NCBI GenBank assembly: GCA_913778765.1
Contig: CAJYXO010000258.1
Coordinates: 1-37,801, forward strand
From: an uncultured Massilia sp.
Lineage (GTDB): Bacteria; Pseudomonadota; Gammaproteobacteria; Burkholderiales; Burkholderiaceae_D
Direction: 5' to 3'
Length of the DNA: 37,801 bases
The position numbers and the translations under genes were made by a program. Shown here one piece after another: positions 14,709 to 21,201 of this stretch (positions within the stretch are counted from its first letter, which is position 1; the number at the start of each line of letters is the position of its first letter). The notes under the pieces are model-generated. The model was not told the DNA's origin, searched no databases, and was given only the letters and a program-made list of their open reading frames with translations.

Positions 14709-15137
14709 TCAGGCAGGCGGACCGGCCAGTCCGGGCTGCGACGGCGAGGCCGCATAGTTGACGCTGGCCGTGGTGCTGGCGCCGGCGGCCACGCTCACGG
14801 TCTGGGACGGCGGCGTGGGTATCCAGGTCGTGGCGCCGCTCGATACCGGCAGGGCGGTGACGGTGTAGTCGCCCGGTTCGATGCCGCCCAGGGTCTGCGA
14901 TCCGGTCAGGTCGGCGGCGTAGTGATTGGGACCGGCGACGTGCAGCGCGGCGCCGGTGTTCGGCGGCAGGCTGCCGACCGTCACGGTCAGGTTGCCGGTG
15001 AGGGCACTCTGCAGTTGCACCGGACTGTCCGGATTGCCCGGACTGCCGCCACCGCCGCCGCAGCCGGCAAGCGAGCCGAGAAACAGTGACGCGAGGAACA
15101 GGATGACCAGCACGGTCCGCACCCGGTCGGTCTGCAT
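14709..15137 (-). CDS. Small lipoprotein with a single beta-sandwich-like domain
   Basis: A 142-residue protein from the ATG at 15137, chosen because GGAGG (15147-15143 on the minus strand) lies 5 bases upstream. The N-terminus VLVILFLASLFLGSLAGC is a lipoprotein signal with lipobox LAG-C at Cys26, followed by a run of five glycines as a flexible linker. The rest (GNLTVTVGSLPPNTGAALHVAGPNHYAADLTGSQTL and GIEPGDYTVTALPV) resembles carboxypeptidase-regulatory-like or SpaA-like beta-sandwich repeats that often decorate secreted enzymes of this group, here alone without a catalytic partner. Function unknown. Confidence 0.75.
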   Translation of the reverse strand: MQTDRVRTVLVILFLASLFLGSLAGCGGGGGSPGNPDSPVQLQSALTGNLTVTVGSLPPNTGAALHVAGPNHYAADLTGSQTLGGIEPGDYTVTALPVSSGATTWIPTPPSQTVSVAAGASTTASVNYAASPSQPGLAGPPA

Positions 15138-15197
15138 GATGGCCTCCACGGACGACACGAATGGGACCATTGTGTGCCCGCGAGGCTGCGCGCACGA

Positions 15198-15240
15198 TAA
15201 GCCTCAGCGCTGCGTTCAACGCTGAGTTGAGACAGGCTTA
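15198..15240. other. Nested inverted repeat at the end of the lipid-enzyme operon
   Basis: TAAGCCT (15198-15204) pairs with AGGCTTA (15234-15240), and CTCAGCG (15203-15209) with CGCTGAG (15220-15226). It sits about 20 bp after the stop of the membrane-protein gene in transcription direction. A terminator is the obvious role, but no T-run follows on the minus strand, so it could equally be a regulatory site for the lipoprotein gene downstream. Confidence 0.35.
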
Positions 15241-15262
15241 ATTACTTGCGTGCTGAGTGAAC

Positions 15263-15859
15263 TTATTTTCTGCGCTGCTCGACCGCGGCGGCGCCAGTGG
15301 CGAGCGCCAGGATCAGCACCACCAGCGCCATCAGGCCGATCACGCTGGCCAGCGCGAGCACGCCGGCGGCAGGGCCGCCTGGCGGCGCGCCGGTCAGGCC
15401 GGCACGGTCGGCCGCGAACAGCAGGGCCAGCGTCACGCCGACCACCGCGCTCCACAGCAGCGCCGGACGCAGGCCGCCCAGCAGCATGGCGACCGCCGGG
15501 CACAGCACGAACCAGGGCGTGGTCGGCGCAGCCAGGCCGCCAAGATACACCGCCATCCAGACCTTCAGCAGGAACAGGGCGCCGATGAACAGGTCGCGTG
15601 CGGCGGCGACCGGCAGCCCGGCGGCGAGCGTGAACGGGGTCACCATCATGACGATGCCGGCGGTCAGCACGACCATCCCGACCGCATCCAGGCCGAGCAG
15701 ATGGTACATCGTCGTCAGCAGGGGCACGCTGAGCGCGGTGACCGCCGCCAGCACCGTCAGGTTGCGCGCCGCCTGCCATTGGCGCGTATCGGCGCGCAGG
15801 GACGCCGGAAGAATGCTGTCGAACAGCTTGGCCATGTCATGGGGCGGGTGGGTGATCAT
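15263..15859 (-). CDS. Stand-alone six-helix membrane protein homologous to the sensor domain of the neighbouring GGDEF-EAL protein
   Basis: A 198-residue protein with about six TM segments and no other domain; it ends (EQRRK) right after the last helix. Comparison by eye with residues 20-195 of the GGDEF-EAL protein at 21202-23718 shows shared features in the same order: an N-terminal IPA/LPA segment, an ALS.P....YYLLG/YHLLG helix end, a V(S/T)PF turn, AR(E/D)(V/L)F, and LGG(V/L).AP.(T/A).W.....P.VAM.LGG. The two are clearly paralogous. The start ATG overlaps the TGA of the upstream acyl-ligase fusion (15856-15859), so translation is coupled. It may sense, bind or move a lipid-like molecule made by the operon, or pair with the larger protein in the membrane (inference). 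I know no named family for it. Confidence 0.82.
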   Translation of the reverse strand: MITHPPHDMAKLFDSILPASLRADTRQWQAARNLTVLAAVTALSVPLLTTMYHLLGLDAVGMVVLTAGIVMMVTPFTLAAGLPVAAARDLFIGALFLLKVWMAVYLGGLAAPTTPWFVLCPAVAMLLGGLRPALLWSAVVGVTLALLFAADRAGLTGAPPGGPAAGVLALASVIGLMALVVLILALATGAAAVEQRRK

Positions 15860-18800
15860 GCGGTTCTCCGGTGACGCTCGAGGAAGGCTGCCAGTTCATT
15901 GACGCTCTGATAGTCGAACAGCAGTTCCGGCACGATGGGCATGCCGAGGCGGTGTTCGAGTTCGACCGCGATCGAGGCGGTCGCCAGCGAATCCATGCCC
16001 AGCGCCGCGAACGGGGTGTCGGGGTCGATGCGGTCGAGGTTCTGGCGGCTTTCGGTGCGCAGCCAGGCAAGGACGCAATCGTGGACGATCGCGTGGATTT
16101 CACCGGCGCCGCCGTCGGCGCGCTCGGCCGGCGCGTCCGCGCCGCTTGTGGCCACGCCGGCGGCCACGGCCGGCTCAGCGGCGGCGCGCGGCCGCCGGGC
16201 CGGCGCCGGCGCCGCCTGCGCGCCGCTGCGCAGCAGCAGGGCGTCCGGCTCGCGGTCTTCGCCGGCGAGCTGCTGGTCGATGTCGCCGATGTCCTGGGCG
16301 TAGCCGGCCACCAGGTCGAGCAGGTCGGTGGCGCCGCTGTACGGGCGCTGGCCGGCCAGTTCCGCCAGCAGCGCCTGCAGCTGGTGGTTGAAGCGGCGCC
16401 GCGCCCACACGACGGCATTGCTGGCCGCCTGGGCGTTGCCCGGCTGCGATTGCTGATGGCGCTCGGCCGCGCCCAGCAGGAAGGCGCTGGCCGCCAGTTC
16501 GCCGAGCTTGTAGTCGGTCCACTGGCGCGCGGCGATCTTCGAACCGAACAGGCGCTGCGCGCCGTCGGCCAGCGCGGCCACGCGCGCCAGCGCCGCATCC
16601 AGCTCGGCGCACAGGGCCGGCCGCGCCAGTGTCTGCCCCAGGAAGACATGGGCGGCGCCGCCCGGCTTGGCCAGCGCCGCGCCGAGGTGGGCATACAGGG
16701 TTTCGGTGGGACCTTCGAGGATGCGCAGCACGCGCGCGTCGCGCAGGATCTGCGGCGCGCCGTTGGATTCGATGTAGCCGCGCCCGCCCAGCATCTGCAC
16801 CAGCAGGTCGGCGGCTTCGCCGAGGGCTTCGGTGGCGGCGGCCTTGCAGGCGATGTAGGCTTCGGCGCCGGGCGGGGCGCCGGCGTCGACCTGTTCCGCG
16901 ATCGCATAGACCAGCGCTTCGCTGGCCTGGATCGCGGCGCTCAGTTCCTGCAGGCGCACCCGGCTGACGGCGTTCTCGGCCAGCAGGCCGGTGGCGACTT
17001 GGCGGCGCGCGGCGTAGCGCGCGATCAGCTGGGCGCAGCGCTTCATGGCGCCGACGCAGATCGCGCCGATGCCCAGGCGCGAGAACAGCATCGCGTCGTG
17101 GGCGGCCTCCATGCCTTCGCCCGGCGCCAGCAGCACCGTGTCGTCGGGCACGAAGGCATCGTCGAGGAACAGGGTGTTCTGGACCATGCCGCGCATGCCC
17201 ATGGTCAGCGATTCCGGGCCCTGCACCAGGCCGTCGTTGTCGGCGTCCACCAGCAGCGAAATCATGCCCAGCGGCGTGCCGTCGGCCGCGCTGGCCTTGG
17301 CGAACACGGTGGTCAGGCCGGCCCAGGAGGCCAGGCCGATCCACTGCTTTTCCGCGTTGACGCGCCAGCCGCCCGGGACCTTGACGGCACTCGCGCGCAG
17401 CGCCATCGGGTTCGAACCGGCGCCCGGTTCGGTCAGCGCGAAGGCGGCCAGCTGGCGTCCGGCGGCCAGCTGCGGCAGCAGGCGTTCGCGCTGGGCGTCG
17501 CTGCCGAAGCGCAGCAGAGGGCGCAGGCCGAGGCCATTGTGCACGCCGACCATGGTGGCGACCGTCATGTCGACCGCCGCCAGCTGCTCGAGCACGCGCA
17601 TCAGGTCGACCGTGGCCAGTTCCTTGCCGCCGAAGCGGCGCGGCGCCTGCAGGCCGAAGAAGCCGGCGTTGCCGAGATCGAGCACCACGTAAGGCGGAAT
17701 CGTGCGGCGCTCGTCGATCACGCGCGAATTCAGGCGCCGCTGCGCATAGCGGCGCAGCCAGTTGATCATCTGGTCGGCCGTGCTGCGCGACAGGGCGCGC
17801 GCGGCATCGGCGCTGGCCAGCGGCGCCATCGGGTTCGAACCGGCGGGCGCCTCGGTCCGCGGCGCGGCCGGCTGGGGCGCAGGCGCCGGTGCGGCGGCCG
17901 GCGCGGGCGCCGCCGGCGTGGCCGTGGCGCCGCGCGAACGGCGGTCGAAGATACTGCCCGGCATGACGTAGACCAGCTCGAGCTGGCCCGTCAGCGCCAG
18001 CTCCTTGCAGCGCGAACGCTGCACCTTGCCGCTGGTGGTGCGCGGGAAGGCGCCGGGCTTGACGAACACGATCGAGGATACCGACACGTCGAACTGCTGG
18101 GCGACCGCCTTGACGATGCTCTGCGCCATCGCTTCGATGCGCGCCAGGTAGTCGTCCTTGGCTTTCTGCTGCTCGCCGCTCTGGGCCAGCTCCTTTTCCA
18201 GCTGCTGCGCGGCGCGCACCAGGCTGCGGTTGGCTTCGGCCACGATCGCCAGCCGTTCCTGGCCGCCGATCTCGACGGAGAAAGCGGCGCACATGTTCGG
18301 CTCGATGAAGTCGATCGTGTGCTCGATCACCTCCTCGATGTCTTGCGGGTAGACGTTGCGGCCGTTGATGATGATGAGGTCCTTCAGGCGGCCGGTGATG
18401 AACAGCTCGCCGTCGCGCATGAAGGCCAGGTCGCCGGTGCGCAGGAAGGGACCTTCGCCGGTCTTCGCCAGGCGCGCGCCGAAGGTCGCTTCGGTCTCGA
18501 GCGGGCGGTTCCAGTAGCCGTGCGCCACGCTCGGGCCGCTGACCCAGACCTCGCCGACGCGGTGGCTGGAGACCGGCAGGCAGGTCTCGGGATCGACCAC
18601 CAGCACCTTGCTGCCGGCGCCGACCCGGCCGGAGCTGACGATCTCGCGTGCGTCCGGGTCGCCCGGTTCGGCGTCGCGGATCTGGTTCCCTTCCAGCAGC
18701 GACTTGCTGACGGTGCGCACCAGCGGGCCGCGGCCGCGCGGGCCGCCGGTCACGAACAGCGTGGTCTCGGCCATGCCGTAGCAGGGGAACAGCGCCGTTT

Positions 18801-19764
18801 CACGCATGCCGCGGGCCGCGAAGGCATCGACGAAGGCGCGCAGGGTGCTGGCGCGCACCGGCTCCGAGCCGTTGTAGGCGACTTCGAGGCTGGACAGGTC
18901 GAGCTGCGCTTTCTGCTCGTCCTTGACCTTGTTGGCGCAATAATCCCAGCCGAAGTTGGGCGCGCCGGCGCAGGTGCCGCGGTAGCGCGTGATCGCTTCC
19001 AGCCAGATCATCGGGTTCTTCAGGAAGGCGGCCGGCGCCATCAGCACGCAATGGAAGCCCACGTGCATCGGCGAGACCACGCTGCCGATCAGGCCCATGT
19101 CGTGGAACAGCGGCAGCCAGCTCACCATCACGGTATCGGGATGGAAGCCGAAGCCTTCGCGGATCGACTCGACGTTGGCGGCGATGTTGCCATGGGTGAT
19201 GCGCACGCCCTTCGGCAGCGAGGTCGAGCCGGAGGTGTACTGCAGGAAGGCGGTCATGTCCGCCGTGATGGCCGGCAGGCCGGCCGGATCGACGGCGGCG
19301 CCGTCCTGCGCCAGCAGGTCGGTGCACATGCATTCGCGGTTCGAGGCGTCCACCAGCGACAGGCTGGCCTTGACGGCTGGCTCGACGTCGCTGTGGGTCA
19401 GGATCAGCGCCGGGTCGGCATCGTCCAGCAAGGCCTTCAGGCGGCGCGAGGCGCGGCTCTTGTGCGGAATCGTGGCCGGCACCGCAACGATGCCGGACAG
19501 CAGGCAGGCGAAGTAGACGGTGATGAATTCGAGGCCGGCCGGGTAGAGCAGCAGCGCGCGCGCGCCGGGCGCCGCATGCGCCGCAAGGGCGCCGGCCAGC
19601 GCGCTCGCGCGCCGTTCGAGCTGGGCGTAGGTCAGCTCGTCGATCTTGCCGTCGTCGCGCAGGAAGGTATAGGCCAGGCGGTCGGGCGTCGCGCGCGCAT
19701 GCCGGCGCAGCCGCTCAGGCAGCAGGACGGAGCTGTGGTCCACCGTGTCGATCTCTTCCTGCAT
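15856..19764 (-). CDS. Fatty acyl-AMP ligase / acyl-CoA dehydrogenase / acyl carrier protein fusion
   Basis: A 1302-residue three-enzyme fusion from the ATG at 19764; a TTG three codons earlier is less likely. Residues about 1-600 are an adenylating enzyme of the FAAL type: QYTSGSTSLPKGVRITHGN (about 176-193), and GRLKDLIIINGRNVYPQDIEE near 460. An Ala/Pro-rich linker (about 610-645) leads to an acyl-CoA dehydrogenase (about 650-1020: LTEPGAGSNPMALRA for FAD/substrate binding, and RILEGPTETLYAHLG with the catalytic Glu) plus a C-terminal helical extension. A second linker leads to an acyl carrier protein with GMDSLATAS, Ser1259 being the phosphopantetheine site. Expected chemistry: activate a fatty acid as acyl-AMP, load it on the carrier protein, and introduce a 2,3 double bond. 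The oxoamine synthase gene ends 23 bp upstream. Confidence 0.9.
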   Translation of the reverse strand: MQEEIDTVDHSSVLLPERLRRHARATPDRLAYTFLRDDGKIDELTYAQLERRASALAGALAAHAAPGARALLLYPAGLEFITVYFACLLSGIVAVPATIPHKSRASRRLKALLDDADPALILTHSDVEPAVKASLSLVDASNRECMCTDLLAQDGAAVDPAGLPAITADMTAFLQYTSGSTSLPKGVRITHGNIAANVESIREGFGFHPDTVMVSWLPLFHDMGLIGSVVSPMHVGFHCVLMAPAAFLKNPMIWLEAITRYRGTCAGAPNFGWDYCANKVKDEQKAQLDLSSLEVAYNGSEPVRASTLRAFVDAFAARGMRETALFPCYGMAETTLFVTGGPRGRGPLVRTVSKSLLEGNQIRDAEPGDPDAREIVSSGRVGAGSKVLVVDPETCLPVSSHRVGEVWVSGPSVAHGYWNRPLETEATFGARLAKTGEGPFLRTGDLAFMRDGELFITGRLKDLIIINGRNVYPQDIEEVIEHTIDFIEPNMCAAFSVEIGGQERLAIVAEANRSLVRAAQQLEKELAQSGEQQKAKDDYLARIEAMAQSIVKAVAQQFDVSVSSIVFVKPGAFPRTTSGKVQRSRCKELALTGQLELVYVMPGSIFDRRSRGATATPAAPAPAAAPAPAPQPAAPRTEAPAGSNPMAPLASADAARALSRSTADQMINWLRRYAQRRLNSRVIDERRTIPPYVVLDLGNAGFFGLQAPRRFGGKELATVDLMRVLEQLAAVDMTVATMVGVHNGLGLRPLLRFGSDAQRERLLPQLAAGRQLAAFALTEPGAGSNPMALRASAVKVPGGWRVNAEKQWIGLASWAGLTTVFAKASAADGTPLGMISLLVDADNDGLVQGPESLTMGMRGMVQNTLFLDDAFVPDDTVLLAPGEGMEAAHDAMLFSRLGIGAICVGAMKRCAQLIARYAARRQVATGLLAENAVSRVRLQELSAAIQASEALVYAIAEQVDAGAPPGAEAYIACKAAATEALGEAADLLVQMLGGRGYIESNGAPQILRDARVLRILEGPTETLYAHLGAALAKPGGAAHVFLGQTLARPALCAELDAALARVAALADGAQRLFGSKIAARQWTDYKLGELAASAFLLGAAERHQQSQPGNAQAASNAVVWARRRFNHQLQALLAELAGQRPYSGATDLLDLVAGYAQDIGDIDQQLAGEDREPDALLLRSGAQAAPAPARRPRAAAEPAVAAGVATSGADAPAERADGGAGEIHAIVHDCVLAWLRTESRQNLDRIDPDTPFAALGMDSLATASIAVELEHRLGMPIVPELLFDYQSVNELAAFLERHRRTA

Positions 19765-19787
19765 TTGTCCCAATATAATCCCCTGTT

Positions 19788-21188
19788 TTACTGGCGGCGC
19801 CTTGCCTCCGCGGCGGCGATCGCGTCGCGCGCCCGGGCGACCGTCTGGCCGATGATCGGCGCCGCGCGTTTGATTTGCTGCATATTATGGTTGGACATGA
19901 GCTGCAGGCGCAAGCGCGAAGCGCCGACCGGCACCCCGGGGAACTCGACCTGGTTCACGAACACCGACTGTTCGAACAGCAGCTTGCCGGTCAGGCGCGA
20001 GACTTTTTCGCTGCCGATCAGCACCGGCACGATGGCCGACGGGATGCCCATGCAGTGCAGGCCTTCGGCCGCCAGCTGGGCGCGCAGGCCGTCAACGTTG
20101 CGCATCAAATCGGCGCGCAGGGTGTCGCCTTCGTCCGAGCGGATGATCCGGATGCACTCGAGGATCACGGCCGCCTGCACCGGCGACAGCGCATTCGAGA
20201 ACATGTGCGGCCCGGCGTACAGCTGCAGGTGGCGCTTGACCGAACGCGAGGCGGTGGCGACGAAGCCGCCGTTCGAGGCGAAGGACTTCGAGAACGCGCC
20301 CATCACCAGGTCGATCCGGCCCAGCATGCCCTGCTGGGCGATGCAGCCGCCGCCGCCCGGGCCCATGGCGCCGAGGTCGTGGGCGACGTCCACCAGCAGG
20401 GTGGCGCCGAATTCGTGGCACAGCGCCTGCAGCGCGGCCAGGTCGGGCGTGTCCGAATCCATGCTGAACAGGCCTTCGGTCACGACCAGGATGCCGTGGT
20501 CGGTGTCGCGCGCGCGGATCGCGCCCAGCAGTTCGCGCACGTGGCCGACGTCGAGGTGGCGGTTGATGCTGACGTTCGGCGTGGCGGCGCTGGCGCCCTG
20601 GCGCAGCGAGGCGTGGGCGAACTGGTCGATGACGATGTGGTCCTGGGCCTGCACCAGCGCCGTGATGGCGCCGAAGGCCGCGCCCCAGCCGGTCGGGAAC
20701 AGCGCCACGTGCTCGGTCGCGACCAGGGCGGCGATGGCTTCCTCGAGCGCCAGCGAGGTGCGGGTATTGCCGAGCAGGACCGCCGAGCCGGCGCTGTGCG
20801 GGCCGGCTTCGCGCAGGGCGCGCGCGGCGGCATCGAGCACCTCCGGGTGCGAGGCCAGCGACAGGTAGTCCTGGGACGCGAAATTGATGCCGCGTGCGCC
20901 GGCGCCGCTCTCGTCGCGGATGCTGGCGATCGGATGCGGCGCGCCGTCGAGCGAGCGGGCGTACTGCCACAGGCCGTCCGCGCTGCGCGCGTCGTGCCAG
21001 GCTTCGACCGCCTCGGTGCGGCGCAGCAGGTCGGCGCCGCGCGGCTGCGCGAACTGGGCGGCGGTGCCGCCGAGCGAGCCGTTGTCGAGCATGGCGTCGA
21101 CCTGGCGCGCGAGCGCGCGCGCGGCCGTCACCGCCGGATCCTCGTCCGGTTCGGGCGCTGCGGGGTCCTGCATCGATGGAAGTGACAT
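19788..21188 (-). CDS. PLP-dependent alpha-oxoamine synthase (AONS/KBL/SPT/CqsA superfamily)
   Basis: A 466-residue enzyme from the ATG at 21188, 13 bp after the GGDEF-EAL stop; the frame is open 25 codons further into that gene. Fold-type I signatures: NFASQDYLSLASHPEV, GSAVLLGNTRTSLALEEAIA, FPTGWGAAFGAI, the cofactor-binding VDVAHDLGAMGPGGGG (D267, H270) and the Schiff-base lysine in GAFSKSFASNGG (K301). The superfamily joins an acyl thioester to an amino acid with loss of CO2; members make biotin precursors, aminolevulinate, sphingoid bases, prodiginine side chains and the CqsA/LqsA signals. The usual DEAH is DVAH here. The adjacent carrier-protein fusion argues that the donor is acyl-ACP, and the absence of other biotin genes argues against BioF. 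The amino acid used is unknown. Confidence 0.88.
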   Translation of the reverse strand: MSLPSMQDPAAPEPDEDPAVTAARALARQVDAMLDNGSLGGTAAQFAQPRGADLLRRTEAVEAWHDARSADGLWQYARSLDGAPHPIASIRDESGAGARGINFASQDYLSLASHPEVLDAAARALREAGPHSAGSAVLLGNTRTSLALEEAIAALVATEHVALFPTGWGAAFGAITALVQAQDHIVIDQFAHASLRQGASAATPNVSINRHLDVGHVRELLGAIRARDTDHGILVVTEGLFSMDSDTPDLAALQALCHEFGATLLVDVAHDLGAMGPGGGGCIAQQGMLGRIDLVMGAFSKSFASNGGFVATASRSVKRHLQLYAGPHMFSNALSPVQAAVILECIRIIRSDEGDTLRADLMRNVDGLRAQLAAEGLHCMGIPSAIVPVLIGSEKVSRLTGKLLFEQSVFVNQVEFPGVPVGASRLRLQLMSNHNMQQIKRAAPIIGQTVARARDAIAAAEARRRQ

Positions 21189-21201
21189 GGCGGTTCTCGG
21201 G

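Noticed and set aside
15871..20868. Plus-strand open frame of 1665 codons opposite the oxoamine synthase and acyl-ligase fusion genes
   Set aside because: The minus strand holds clearly recognisable enzymes. The plus frame is Ala/Arg/Gly/Gln/His-rich without any domain, as expected for an antisense frame in high-GC DNA.
19788..21188. Oxoamine synthase as BioF of biotin synthesis
   Set aside because: No other biotin genes are nearby, the cofactor motif is DVAH instead of the usual form, and the neighbour supplies an acyl carrier protein substrate.
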